Positions 21,241-33,603 of a stretch of DNA of 64,000 bases are shown here, piece after piece. Positions within the stretch are counted from its first letter, which is position 1. Every line of letters starts with the position of its first letter. The stretch spans positions 9,858,620 through 9,922,619 of the forward strand of contig CM069594.1 in NCBI GenBank assembly GCA_035771175.1, in the 5' to 3' direction. The translations under genes were made by a program, and so were the position numbers. The notes beneath the pieces were generated by a model. The model had not been told where the DNA came from and did no database searches. It saw only the letters and a program-made list of their open reading frames with translations. Source of the DNA: Paratinospora sagittata (taxonomy: Eukaryota > Streptophyta > Magnoliopsida > Ranunculales > Menispermaceae).

Positions 21241-23224
21241 TGTTGAACCAATTATCCTCATGTCCCTTATAAGAATATGTCCCTATTATGAAAGATTTTA
21301 ATGATTACAAAACTACATTATGTTTAGGACATTACTGCACATATGGCATATCTAATCTCACTTGAAGGTTTCAAAGATTCAATGATGCATGCGAATGTAT
21401 TAAAATATATTCTTGAAGACCATGATCATTTGAAGATGTTTTGTTGATGATTAGATTATGATAGATTGTAGGACCTTCTTTGTCATGTGATTCAGCAATA
21501 TGCATGTCCGCATGTTTTAATCGATCAGTTGCATATTCGATTTAATTCGACTACATTGTGTTTTATAGAGCTTTAATCGAGAAATCAAAAATCATTTTTA
21601 TAGAGCCTCTCAGGACGCTAATGTTTTAGTAGCACCCTCCTGGACCTGATGAGTCTGAACGCTGTTAAGATATTAGAAAGCTCAAGGTTGAATTGAAATG
21701 ATTAATAAGGACGCTTACTTGTTAGTAGTGACATTTCTTTTATCAACCTTTGAGAATGTCAGGATGCTGACTTTGTTTCAGCTCGCTGAAAGTTCTTTTT
21801 GTCTTTAAGTGATTTCTATCTTCCAGGACGCTAATAAGTTATAAGTTGAATAAATTATCAGGACGCTACTTGTGTAGGAGCACCCTCATCTTTAGAATCA
21901 ACTTAAATAACTTTCAGGACGCTTAATGTCCGTCAGTGCACTTAACATTGTTTTAAAACTATTTTTAATAGTTCAAGACGTTTACTCTTGAGTAGCGCCC
22001 TCGTGTGTGAAATGTTTTAAAAAAAAACAGGACGCTTATTGCGAAGTAGCGCCCTAACAATTTGAGTCGTTCAATTGTCAAAGTAAGTCAGGACGCTTAC
22101 TATTTAGTAGCGCCATCACTTCATTGTTCAGTAGGACATTGATGTTCTATGAGCGCCCTCAAAAGAACAAAAAAACAAAATATTTTTATTGTTCTGACTT
22201 TACTGCTATTTTTGTTAACTTTTTCAGAAACGTACGAATACTTTTTTAGAACTTTTCAAACATTCTAAAAACTTCGTTAGAATATTCCTCTTTTATGAAA
22301 AAATCAGATGATTTAGGTAATATCGCCATAATATGCATTGAGCTGAATTGATCTATTTCAGGAAAGAATGTTAACATTATATTTGAAATAACCTAAGAAC
22401 GCCAAAATCATCAAGTTCGTTGCGCCTTTGTTATTCCTATATATACGTGTTGCCTTAGTGCAGAAAAACCACTAATGAAATATGAAACTGATATTCATTC
22501 AAAACGTATTAACAATTTTCGTTTGTGCTAAACCCTCTTTGAAAGTTAGTCTTCTTTCACTTGCGCTTGATCTTACGATATTTTGAAAAAAAATTAAAGT
22601 CTTCTGGGTTGATTGATCTTCATCTTCATTATTTCGAAAACCCACTAAAGAAGACAAAAACTCTTTGAACCCACTTTCAGCATAAATTTCATCATACATA
22701 TTTTGCTGAATCTGCGATCACAGAAGGTTCAATCCAAAGCTTTGTAAGTATCACTTTGATTCTGAGTAAAGGGAATCATATCTCATCTTGTATTCAGTTT
22801 GTGGTGATTGGTAAGTCACTGAGTTAGAGCAAGTGTTGCTCAAAGTTGTAAAAGGTCTTCTCACACCCGTAAGTTGAGAATAGGTTCTCTCTCACTTGTA
22901 AGTTGAGAAACGGTCCTCTCACACCTGAAAGTTGAGAAACGGTAGTTCTCACACCCGTAAGTTGAAAAAATGTACCGGTTTGATCTTCACTTGTAAGAAG
23001 GTTCATAGTGGAGTTTAAACAAATCTTAGCTGAGGAGGGGAGGTAGTAGAAGTAGGCGTGGCCGAACCACTATAAATCTTGTTTGCATTGTCTCATTTAC
23101 ATTTGTTGTATTTGATTGCTATACTTTGTTTAGTTTGCTTTCATTATTCCACACAATTTTAAAAAAAGTCAAAATCTGCTAAAAGTCCAATTCACCCCCG
23201 CTCTTGGACATATCTGGGCCAACA
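21241..23224 (+). repeat. Element B 3' LTR
   Basis: A 1.98-kb LTR, TGTTGAACC...GGGCCAACA, intact relative to the shorter 5' copy. Its first third holds about eight GGACGCT...AGCGCCCT inverted-repeat modules (21611-22160). The last part holds four CGTAAGTTGAGAA-type repeats (22866-22968). No protein-coding frame is credible. Confidence 0.94.
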
Positions 23225-23729
23225 GACTCAGGACAGGCAGAAGAGTTATTACGATAACCGACATTGGCCGTTAGAGTTTGCTGTAGGAGATCTAGTTTTG
23301 CTTAAGGGCTCGCCACGCAAGGGTCAGACGATATTTGGCGTCAGAGGGAAACTTGCCCCTAGGTTCATTGGACCATTTTGGATTGTTGAGAGGATTGGAC
23401 CAGTAGCATACATGTTGGCTCTACCTTCTCAGCTCGAGGGTGTTCATGATGTATTCCATGTATCGACGCTGAGAAAGTATATTGACGATCCATTGAAAAA
23501 GGCTTATTCCGATCCAACTCATGTGCTTGATGTGAGTCATCTGCAAGTTGGGGAGGATACGACTTATGCAGAGTTGCCGATCCAGATTGTGGCTCGTTGG
23601 GTTTAGAAATTGAGGAATAAGGAGATCCCGCTGGTGCGAGTCAAATGGCAATTCCACGATAATGAAGAGCAAACCTGGGAGCGGGAGGGCTAGATGAGGG
23701 AGCAGTTCCCCAATCTCTTTACCGACTAA
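23225..23729 (+). pseudogene. Element A integrase C-terminus and chromodomain
   Basis: The right part of the integrase split by element B. The first five bases are the target duplication. It continues with DRQKSYYDNR-type sequence, [27 protein letters not shown] and VFHVSTLRKYIDDP. The chromodomain-like tail follows, with PIQIVARWV, LRNKEIPLVRVKWQF and EEQTWERE, and the gene ends at TAA 23727. Stops at about 23604 and 23692 interrupt it. The aromatic and acidic residues of the chromodomain are mostly present (WQF, TWERE). Confidence 0.9.
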
Positions 23730-23774
23730 GGTTAGTTCTCTTGATTTTATTTTTGAGGACAAAAATACCCTTAA

Positions 23775-23784
23775 GTTGGGGAGA
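23775..23784 (+). other. Element A polypurine tract
   Basis: GTTGGGGAGA lies two bases before the 3' LTR and is identical to the tract of element C. Confidence 0.88.
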
Positions 23785-23786
23785 TT

Positions 23787-26214
23787 TGTAACGCTCGTAT
23801 TTTAAGATGATGTCATCTTGACCCATAGAGTACTCAAATAGGCATATGTGTGTGTATTTGTATGTGTTTTGATTTTGTTGATTCATGTATTGTGCCCGAA
23901 TGGGTGTGAGGATATTAAAAATGAGTTTGGAACATGTTTTTACATAGAAATCGATTAATTATACGCGAAATTCCAATATGTATTGACCGAATAGCAGAAA
24001 GATGAAAAATCTGAAAATTTGGAAAACCTGAAACGCGTTTTAGGGGTGCTGAAATGAGTTTCACCCTGGCCGAGAGGCTTCCAAGCCAAGAAATTCTTGA
24101 AACGCATTCCAGGTCACTGAAACACGTTTCAGCTTGGTAAAGTGCAAAAAAATGACTTTTTTGTGTGGACCCAAACTGGTGTATTTAAGCAACCAACACC
24201 CATTTTTGGTTCATTTGCATGTTTTTGACTTAGAAAAGAAGGGGAAAAGAGGTGGAGAAGAGAAAGGGAGAGGGAAGCTAGGGTTTTGGTGATTTTTGCT
24301 GAAAAATCCCTCTAGAGTATACAATTCTTCCCTATTTTTTTTCCTTCTATCTCTTTCATGTGTGTTTGCAAGCTTTCTTTTGACCTAGAGTTTGCTATGA
24401 ATCCCATATTTGGTGGGTTCTTGACCTAGGGTTTACATGCTTAGGCTATTTTATGCTTGTTTATGATGCTAATGGTCTTCCCTAACCTAGAACAACCCCA
24501 AATGGTGTGTTTCCACCCATGAATCCTGAAATTTGTGGAGGGTGTTGGAAGAATACATCTTGGAGTTAGGGTTTGCATGTCATATATGTTTGATTAGAGG
24601 CCATTGGGAACCTATTGAAGGTAAAACCCCTAATTTCTAGCAAGAAATTGGAGTGGTTATGTGTATTGGCTTAGACTAGGATTTTTGGACTTAAGGTTTG
24701 CCATTGGATTTGCATGTAATGTATGATGAATAGATGGATAAATGTGGTGTTATGGTGGTCCAATTTACTAATCTTGATGTCTCGAAACCCTAAGTGTAGT
24801 GCAATTTTGGCCTAGGCCTTGTAATTTTCGAAATTGCAATGAATTTGGGGATTTTGACCTAATTGATGTCAATTGATCAAATTGACTTGCAATTAGTCTA
24901 ATTAACCCTATTTATGATTGAATGTCATGTACTATAGTGGTTAGATCAACCTATTGCATTCAATTGGGCTAAATGTGGGTTAATTGGGCAATATGGGATT
25001 GGCTCATGTGTAGGACCATTTTAGAATCTTAATTGGCATTTGATTTGGGTTTAAACATGGTTGTTGGTATACTTGAACTGATTTTCAGTTTTGGCATAAA
25101 CCATGTATGTTTCAGGATTTGTGAATGATCTAAGTTAACCAAATAAGCCAATTGGGGATTGAGTTGCATTGGGTGATTGTGGCATCCTAGTGCTTTGGAA
25201 TTGGAAATTGGATTGGCTAGGTCTAGCCAATCAAGAGTGAGTGCTCCTTTACTTGTGATTTCTATATGTGGCATTGTAGTATAAAATGTTTTAAATGCTT
25301 GTATAATGTAGTATGCATGATTTATTGAATTCATGAACTGTATTTGAGCATAGTCGGTTGAGAAAGCAGTTGAGTTATAATGCATTCCTTATGCTTAGGG
25401 TTCTTATGGAATCCCATTGGGCCGATCGGGAATCCTCAATTGTGGACCTTGCAGAGGGTTTGAATAGTAGACGTAGACGGGATCTCCGAGAAAGGATTGA
25501 TCCTGGTGACATGCCCGACCCATTGAAATTCCTAATAGATACGGGTAAGAAGTCGATTGGGCATGGGTTTCACGTGCACATGGCCCTTGTATGATTCTTA
25601 CTCATGAGGTGTTTAGGTTGCATATGCATGTTTATAAAATGGTATGCATTGTCTTGTTTATGACATGATACATTATATTGACATGTATGTAATCTTGCTT
25701 ATACCCATGTTATTTAAATGGTTTTAATGATCTTGCAACGTTTTAATTAAATGCATATATAAGTTGCCACCTGTATAGAACATTTACTGAGCTTGTTGTA
25801 GCTCACCCCTCATCCTTATCTTTTCAGGATCTGATAGGAAAGGGAAAGGGAAAACTTAGTTGTAGAGCGTTTCCTGTACTTTTGTGATGTAGGTGTTTAG
25901 TACTTTTCTGCATTTATTTTGATAAATTGTACTATGTAACACCTAATGCTTATACTTAACATTTAGATGGGTTTGTACTTATGGTTAAGTATAATTTTGT
26001 ACTTTTGAACACTATGGAGTTCGAGAAAAAAATTTCTGGTTGTCATTTTGGGTATGTTTTATGACAATGATCTTATTTATATCCATGTGTTTATTGTTGT
26101 GTATTTGAGATTATGGTGTGTGTTACAAGGCTTATAGGGACGTCGTGTATGTTATGGAAGGATATACACGAGGTTTTGTGCCGGTCATGACATCATAGCT
26201 CGTGGGTCGTGACA
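23787..26214 (+). repeat. Element A 3' LTR
   Basis: A 2.43-kb LTR with TGTAACGCTCGT at its start and GTGGGTCGTGACA at its end, followed by the TATTT target duplication. It has four CG-centred palindromes at 24027-24132, one more than the 5' LTR. It also has TATTTAAG at 24182-24189, telo-box-like motifs, a hairpin at 24631-24650 and the TGAGCT stem-loop at 25788-25805. Open frames inside it are not genes. Confidence 0.95.
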
Positions 26215-26850
26215 TATTTTTTGATCCTTCCAATGTTGAGGCTATCCTTGAATGGCCAAGACTTGCCACAATGACTAAGATTAAGAGTTTTTTGGGCTTT
26301 GTCGACTATTATAAGTGTTTTGTCAAGGGATTATCCAAGATCACCTTGTCCATGACCAAACTGACTCAAAAGAATGTTTCATTTGAGTGGACGACCAAGT
26401 GTGAAGATGTTTTTCGTGAGTTGAAGAAAAGGTTGACTATAGCTCTAGTGTTGACATTGCCTAAGCCAGACAAAAAGTTAGTGATCTACACTGATGCTTC
26501 GGGGTCAGGACTTGGATGTGTACTCATGCAGGATAACAAAGTTATAGTATATGTATGCATCATGACAGTTAAAGGTGCATGAGAAGAATTACCCAACACA
26601 TAATCTAGAACTGGTTGCAGTAATATTTGTTCTTAAGCTATGAATACATTACTTATACGACGAAAGTTCACTTTGTATTCAAACCCTAAGAGTCTGAGGT
26701 ATTTGTACGTTGTCACAAAAAGAGCTAAATATGAGGCAGAGGCGATGGCTGAAGTTTCACAAGGACTACGATTTCATGTTGGAGTACCATCTAAGGAGAG
26801 CCAATGTGATGGTAAATGCACTGAGCAGGAAAAGAGTTGAGACAGGAGCA
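26215..26850 (+). pseudogene. Element D connection domain and RNase H (right part)
   Basis: Continues the RT gene of element D after the insertion of A. It reads FDPSNVEAILEWPRLATMTKIKSFLGF and YYKCFVKGLSK, then [17 protein letters not shown] with the catalytic Asp. A frameshift near 26565 moves to another frame with VHEKNYPTHNLELVAV, and the end reads LNMRQRRWLKFHKDYDF and YHLRRANVMVNALSRK. Stops and shifts make it inactive. It is clearly a different subfamily from A and C, matching them less closely than they match each other. Confidence 0.9.
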
Positions 26851-26899
26851 ATGGCTTATCACATGAGACATGAGTGGATGGCGTTAAAGGACGTCATCA

Positions 26900-28183
26900 T
26901 GATGAGTATCAACTCCACCCCTACTTTCAATTTCCATTTCTATAGAGATGAGAGCTTATCTCGCTCATGTTCAAAAGGTGATTGATCAGCAAAAACATGA
27001 CAAGAAATATGATGAATATAAGGACTGGGCAACACATTTCGACTAACCGGATTGGTTGATATTTTCATATGGTGCATTAAGATATAAGAAAAGGCTTTGG
27101 GTGCCAACTAATCAGACATTGAGGAGAGAAATACTCCAAGAAGCTTACAAGACGAGATATACAGTTCATCCAGGGGCTACCAAGATGTTTCATGATGTTA
27201 AAAGGATGTTCTGGTAGTCGAGGATAAAGAAACATATTATTGATCTCATCCAAAGGTGTGAGGTGAGCCAACAAGTTAAGGCTAAGCACCAAAAGCCTGA
27301 AGGATTATTGCAACCACTGTCCATATCCCAATGAAAATGAGAACATATTGCTATGGATTTTTTTTGTGGAGTTGCTCAGGTCTCAGAAGAAACATGATGC
27401 CATATGGGTGATCGGTTGACGAAGTCTGCTCATTTCTTATCAATTTCCACTAAGGACTTGCTGGAGAAACTGTGCATAAAGTATATTCATGAGGTGGTGA
27501 GGTTGTTTAGTGTGCCTGTGTCTATAGTGGCAGATCGGGATTCTAGATTTACATCAAGATTCTGACAGAGTCTAGAAATAGCTCTAGACACCCAACTTCA
27601 CCTTATTACTGCATTTTATCATCAGACCGATGGTCAGACAGAGAGATTGATTCAAGTCTTGAAGGATATGCTCAGGGCTTGTGTACTTGACTTTGGGGGT
27701 CAGCAGAAGACTTATATTTCATTGTGTGAGTTTTTCTACAACAAAAACTACAAGAGTAGCATTGGGATGGCTCAATTTGATGCATTATACAATAAGCCTT
27801 GTAGATAACCAGTTTGTTGGGCGGAGGTCGGTGAAACGTTGATCATGGGGGTGGATGCAATGCAAGACCACATAGATCGAATTAAGCAGATCAGGAAAAT
27901 GATGAATGCAGCCCAGGATAGGCAAAAAAGTTATGTTGATTGATGATGTACGACCTTAGAGTTTGCGGTGGGGGACCATGTGTACTTGAGAGTCTCATCA
28001 TGGGAGGGACACCTGTAGTTCAGAGTGAAAGATAAGTTAGCTCCTCTTTATGTTGGACCGTTCGAGATTCTCATGAGAATCGATTTGTTGGCTTATCGAC
28101 TTGCCTTGCCGCCACAGTTAGCTGGAGTTCATGATGTATTTCAAGTGTCGATGCTTCAAAAGTATTATCTAAACCAGAGTCAT
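26900..28183 (+). pseudogene. Element D integrase, truncated by element G
   Basis: A decayed integrase spread over several frames. The zinc region (YTVHPGATKMFHDVKRM then QRCEVSQQVK, with Cys lost to Ser) lies at 27160-27270. The core has DRLTKSAHFLSIS, VADRDSRFTSRF and HQTDGQTERLIQV at 27410-27660, then YNKNYKSSIGMAQFDALYNKPCR. The C-terminal part has KDKLAPLYVGPFEILMRI and VHDVFQVSMLQKYY. It ends at 28183, where the LTR of element G begins, so no chromodomain is left in the window. Confidence 0.88.
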
Positions 28184-30204
28184 AGTCACGACCCCCTCTC
28201 AGGGTAACGTCACGATCGACATAAAATACCAGACATGCCAAACCCTGACACATCTGACATCCTGTCACCCTAACCAGTCATTATACCTCAACCTGCATAA
28301 TTATCTTTATATACACATTTCCATCCATAATTCGTCAAAATTAAAATATGTCATAATACGTATCCACAACCTTAGTTTTTTTCTCATTTCATATGTATTC
28401 TTCCCATATTTCACAAGTCACACATCTAGATGATAATATTATACAATTTCTAGTGATACATACACATATTACAAAATACAAGTCATAGTTCCAAACTCCC
28501 AAAAACACATACACAAGAACGAGAGAAAAGACTTTTCTTCTCGAGCCTTCCCTTTCCTTTGATATCTGAACCCGAGAAGATTGAGAATTTGGAGTAAGCT
28601 ATAACAAGCTCAATATTCCTACCTATGGCATTATATATGCATCAATATAAGAATGACATTAAATCCAGTAAAACGAAATTTAAACAATGATTTGAACAAT
28701 GACATACATGCCAAATATATCTCATGATTATGCATTCATTTACAAGACAATGCAAATCCCAATGAAAATCACATACAATCAATCTCTCTTCTTCTAAGTA
28801 ATTGAGTGAATCTTACCTCATTATTCATCTATGAGGAGTGCAACATCCTCTAATTACTCATTCATCCATTCTAGCCATTCCTAGTCTAGTCCTCCTAAAG
28901 GGGAATGCACCAGCCAAGAGTGCCCTTTGGTAACTCCTGTGAATCAGTCCCCAGAGGACTCAACCAATAAGAATGTCACTCATGTCAATGACCTACTTAA
29001 GTAAGTCTAAAGACATGCTCAATTTCTAAAATATTTTCATGATTTGCAACAAACAATGCATATAATAATTAGCATGCTTATCATTTCACAAATACATTCA
29101 TAGCTATACAACGCCATACATAGATACCAAGGTAAGAAATACTAAAAAACACTGGGGTCTCTACGTCTCTCTATCACCAACCAATCAACCCAGCAAAATT
29201 CTACAATTCTCAACCTGTCAACAAATTTTCAAGCACTAAATACTCTTCCCAACACATCTAGATTTCTAACATACACAAAAATTCCATTTAAAGTTCAAAA
29301 CTACTTCAATTTACAAGTTGAAACCAAAACTCAGGTGCATCAACTTAAAGCACTCACTTACCACACATGTAAACCAATCCAAATTGGTGTATTCATTCCA
29401 ATTTCACTTATACAGCCTTGTAAACATCATAAGGATCAAATTAAATAAGAATTCCAGCCAAATTGCACTTACAATAAATCATCTCTCAAACCCTCAGTTG
29501 CTTCAGTTGGAAACAGGGTTTCCATCACACACCATGCAAATCATCTATCTAACAATTTTACATGTTCTAAACTAAATTTTCACCATTAAAACAACTAGAA
29601 CTTGAATTATCATTCAAACTTATGAATTGGGACAACTCCAAATCTCCCAACCATTCTCACATATCATCCAAATAAGCTCAAATCCATATATGATGAAAAA
29701 CTTGAAGGAAGATACAAGAATCGTCGAATTTTAAGCTAGAAATCACTTACCTCCTCTCCAAAATCAAAGCCCTAGCTTGATTTCCCTTTTCTCCCTTGTT
29801 CTTCCTCTCTCTAGTAACCAACCCAAATGAACAAGAAAGATTGAAAATTCCCTTTTATATGCGCTCAAATCGCCACACCATCCATTTAAAAAAATGTGTT
29901 AGAACAATGAGAAGCGCACTCCTCATCACCAGGAGTGCGCTCCTCCTTGCCCGGAAACAGACACTGTCTCTATCATCCTCAAGGAGCACACTTCTTCCTT
30001 AATGTCTAGAACCAAGAACTTGATTCTGCCTCAAGGAAGTACGCTTCTCCATTCCGAGAACGAGTTCCTAGTGGCCATACATGAGTTTTTTTCCATCTTT
30101 TTCACCCTGAAGTCTACACCAAGGGTCCCGATATCCCTACGACACTAGGATACATTCTGACACACGACATTTACCAATACATACGTACATATACCCGTAT
30201 AACA
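28184..30204 (-). repeat. Element G LTR, left copy (3' LTR on the minus strand)
   Basis: About 2 kb, closely matching 31682-33423. It reads as an LTR on the minus strand, with a strong TATA box there (ATATAAAAGG, 29861-29870). CG-centred palindromes lie upstream of the TATA (29911-29946), and relatives of the TGAGCT stem-loop lie near 28590-28612. It likely ends on the plus strand at CCCGTATAACA (30204), giving a minus-strand start TGTTATACGGG. I see no polypurine tract next to that end, so the boundary is inferred. Confidence 0.75.
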
Positions 30205-31681
30205 TTAAATACATAATTTTATGCCTAAAAATTGTATTTTAGGTTGGAAAAATTAGGAAAAGGTAAGAAATTGGTAAGAAAAATAAATAAATAAAAGGAA
30301 AAAAATAGAGTTTTGGTCATTTTTAGACTATTTTAGGAATATTTAGTTAAGTCCTTAGTGAATTAGGGTTAAAACTTATAGGAAAATATATTAATAAAAT
30401 AAAGTGTCCAAATAGGTTAGTAAAAATCCAAATCCAGGTTTTAAAAATTAGTTTAAATAAATAGAAATAAAATAGGCTAGTTAGGTTGAGTCAAACGTTC
30501 ATTATAATGTCAGTTCAAATAGAGAGTTGTTTAAGCTAAGTTGCATGCTAGTGTATTTTAGATTGAATTTCATTTAGAAATAGGTGTTATAGATTCTTAT
30601 AGGATCTTTAAATTTGTTTCAGTAAGTTATACACTATAATTTAGGTTGAATAGATGAAATTAGGTTTTCAGATCTAGTATTCTTTTGGTTAGGGGTTTAG
30701 GCTAGTCGGGCCCACATAAAATTGTGAAACTTGATAACAAAATTCTCAAACTTGTTTTGATGATTCTAATAGTTATGTTTTAGTGTTTTGAGTCTTATTT
30801 TTAGGATTCCATAGGTTGGAGATGTCTGGGTTGCTTGATTGAATTGAGGCTATACATATTTGCTCTAAGTAAGATACACTGGATCATAGTTGCTACAAAA
30901 GGTTTCTTCTCAATATTTTCACTATTCATGTCATATACCAATAGAAAGATCTTGAACAAAACTTTTCAAAAAACACAAATTGTTCCAATATGCTCAAAAG
31001 TCCTATTTTTTATTTTTTTATTTGAGGACTTTCCACCATGTTTGAAGCCCAACTTGAAGTCTAGAGATGAGGACACATGTCAGAGGATTACAGAAGCCAA
31101 AATGAGTGAAGAATGGATAAGCATAAAGAGTTAGAAGATTGAATCAAATTCATAGAAATCAAATCTTGTTTTTCTATGGTAGCCCTAATAGAAGTTGCCT
31201 TAAACTTGTTTTCTTTGGCTTGAAAAACCTATAGATAGACCCCTAGGCATCTACCTTTGATATTCCTCTTCTTTTTCCTATTTTTTTGGTGTTTATGTTA
31301 CTTTATATTTTTGTTTTATTGTTTTGAATATCAAGGATGGGAAATAGTGACAATCTCCAATCTTTGGTTCTTTTAGGTTGTGAGCTTTTTTTTTCTTTTT
31401 AAATAAAGTTATGTGTTATTTCTTTAGTTTCTTTCTTTCAATTTTTGTTCTCCATTTATTCACTTGCTTTCCTTTATTTGTTTTATTTGCATACCTCGTT
31501 CTGAATTCTATTATTATTACTATTATTGTTAATTTTTATTTTGCATGTTCATCTTTAGAGTTTTTTTTTATTGATGCATTATTTAATTTTATGTTTTAAA
31601 ACAATTAACTTTTAATTTCTTTTGCTAGTTTAACTTTTAGTCTTTTTAAGGCTTTTAATTCTAAAGCTCTGATACCAACAT
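30205..31681 (-). other. Element G internal region, no recognisable genes
   Basis: About 1.5 kb between the two G LTRs. I found no gag, protease, RT or integrase motif in any frame. A plus-strand frame of 99 codons at 30835-31134 has no recognisable domain. The region has a TATA-like CTATAGATAGACCCC at about 31229 and long T-rich tracts at 31400-31600. The arrangement (two LTRs, a primer site, non-coding interior) suggests a non-autonomous, LARD-like element. A large internal deletion of a coding copy is the alternative. Confidence 0.55.
31665..31676 (-). other. Element G primer binding site (initiator tRNA-Met)
   Basis: The minus strand reads TGGTATCAGAGC five bases inside the LTR that starts at 31682. 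This fixes the orientation of element G as minus. Confidence 0.85.
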
Positions 31682-33423
31682 TGTCGCAACCCCCCTCTCA
31701 GAGTGACATCACCACTAGCACAAAATACCAGACATGTCGCATCCTAACACATCTGACATTTTGTCAGCTTAACCTGACATTATACCTCAACCTGTATAAT
31801 TATCCGTATATACGCATTTCCATTCATAATTCATCAAAATTAAAATATGTCATAATACATGTCCGCAACACTAGTTGTTTTCTCATTTCATATGTATTCC
31901 TCCCATATTTCACAAGTCACACATCTAGATGATAATATTATACAATTTATAGTGATACATACACATATTACAAAATACAAGTCATAGTTCTAAACTCTCA
32001 AAAACACATACGTAAGAATGATAGCGAAGACTAGTCCTCTTGAGCCTTTCCCTTTCCTTTGATATTTGAACTTGCGAAGATTGAGAATTTGGAGTAAGCT
32101 ACAACAAGCTCAGTGAATATTCCTACCTATGGCATTACAAATGCATCAATATAAGGCATGACATTAAATCAAGTTAAACGAAGTTTAAACAATGATTTGA
32201 ACAATAACATATATGCCAAATATATTTCATGATCATGCATTCATTTACAAGACAATACAAATCCTAGTGAAAATCACATACAATCCATCTCCATCTTTCT
32301 AAGTAATTGAGTAAATCTTCACCTCATAATGCATCTATGAGGAGTGCAACATCATCCAATTACTCATTCATCCATTCTAGCCATTCTTATTCTAGTCCCC
32401 CTAAATGGGAATGCACCAGCCAAGAGTACTCTTCGGTAACTCCTACAAATCTGTCCCAGAGGACTCAACCAATAGGAATGTCATTTATGTTAATGACCTA
32501 CTTAAGTAAGTCTAAAGACATGTTCAATTTCTAAAATCATTTCATGATTTGCAAAAAGCAATGCATATAATTATTAGAATGCTTATCATTTCACAAATAC
32601 ATTCATAGCTATACAATTCCATACAAAGATACCAAGGTAGGAAATACTAAAAACACCGGGGTCTTAATGTCTCGCTATCACCAACCAATCAACCCAGCAA
32701 AATTCTACAATTCTCAACCTATCAACAAATTTTCAAGCAATAAATACTCTTCCCAACATATCTAAATTTCTAACATACACAAAAATTCCATTTAAAGTTC
32801 AAAACTACTTCAATTTACAAGTTGAAACCAAAACTCAGGTGCATCAACTCAAAGCACTCACTTACCACACATGTAAACCAATCCAAATTGATGTATTCAC
32901 TCCAATTTCACTTATTCATAAGGGTTAAATTAATTAAAAGTTCCAGCCAGATTGCACCTACAATAAATCATCTCTCAATCCTCAGTTGCTTCAACTGGAA
33001 ATAGGGTTTCCATCGCACACCATGCAAATCATCTTTCTTACAATTTTACTGGTTCTGAACTAAATTTTCACCATTAAAACAACTAGATTCTTGAATTATC
33101 ATTCAAACCCATGAATTGGGACATGTCCAAATCTCCCAACCGTTCTCACATATCATCTAAATCAGCTCAAATCCATATATGATGAAAAAATTGAAGGAAG
33201 ATGCAAGAATTCATGAATTTTAAGCTGAAAATCACTTATCGTGCTTCCAAAATCAAAGCCCTAGCTTGATTTCCCCTTTCTCCCTTGTTCTCCTTTTCTC
33301 TGGTAACCAGAATAAACCTACATGAATGAGAAAGATCGAAAATTCCCTTTTATATACGATCAAACCGCCACACCATCCATTTTAAAAAAAACCTAGTAGA
33401 ACTGTCAGGAGCGCGCTCCTCAT
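31682..33423 (-). repeat. Element G LTR, right copy (5' LTR), truncated
   Basis: Matches 28184-29927 with the same order of blocks. It has a minus-strand TATA box (TATATAAAAGGG, 33345-33356) and a perfect 14-bp palindrome AGGAGCGCGCTCCT at 33407-33420. The homology stops at 33423, where a foldback element starts. The remaining 270 bp or so of the LTR is not found beyond it, so the end was lost or displaced. Confidence 0.82.
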
Positions 33424-33603
33424 AAGTTGGGCCATCAGGCCTGTGGGCGCTCATGTAGAGCATGCCATAAAGGCAGGTCCCGGGGGGTTTTGTTTTTCTC
33501 CTACTAGCAAAAGGCCTTTTCCTAAGGAGAAAAATAAAATCCCCCGAGACTTGCCTTTATGGCATGCTCTACGTGGGCGCCCACAAGCCCAATAGCCCAA
33601 CTT
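33424..33603. mobile_element. Foldback (MITE-like) element
   Basis: A 180-bp inverted repeat with arms of about 79 bp (33424-33502 and 33525-33603) and a loop of about 22 bases. The outer ends are AAGTTGGGC and GCCCAACTT. The arms match except for about ten positions and include a GC-rich block in AT-rich surroundings. It marks the end of the G LTR. No target duplication is evident. Confidence 0.7.

Larger units (their letters stand above)
7185..23224 (+). mobile_element. Element B: Sirevirus (SIRE/Maximus)-type Ty1/copia retrotransposon
   Basis: Complete LTR element with ends TGTTGAACC...GGCCAACA and the copia gene order gag, protease, integrase, RT, RNase H. It is inserted in the integrase of element A, with target duplication GGCTC (7180-7184) and GACTC (23225-23229), one mismatch. 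Sirevirus features are the long LTRs, two CCHC knuckles in a long gag, repeated AGGGGGAG boxes upstream of the 3' LTR, a PPT ending GGGAGAT, and inverted-repeat modules in the LTR. No envelope-like reading frame remains. Element C interrupts it at 12762-20168. Confidence 0.94.
655..26214 (+). mobile_element. Element A: Tekay/Del-type chromovirus, full-length but interrupted
   Basis: A complete LTR retrotransposon on the plus strand in the order LTR, primer site, gag, protease, RT, RNase H, integrase with chromodomain, polypurine tract, LTR. Its ends are TG...CA, and the 5-bp target duplication TATTT is perfect (650-654 and 26215-26219). It lies inside the reverse transcriptase of element D. 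Its own integrase is split at 7184 by element B, so the 25.6 kb span contains only about 9.5 kb of element A itself. The chromodomain-like tail and single gag-pol frame support the Tekay/Del lineage. Both LTRs and all genes are visibly decayed. Confidence 0.95.

Noticed and set aside
21611..22160. Regularly spaced short repeats that at first resemble a CRISPR array
   Set aside because: They lie in a copia LTR, occur in both LTR copies, vary in sequence and spacing, and the genome is a plant.
30835..31134. Possible host gene in the interior of element G
   Set aside because: There is no domain, no splice structure and no downstream continuation; the sequence is AT-rich and lies between two LTRs.
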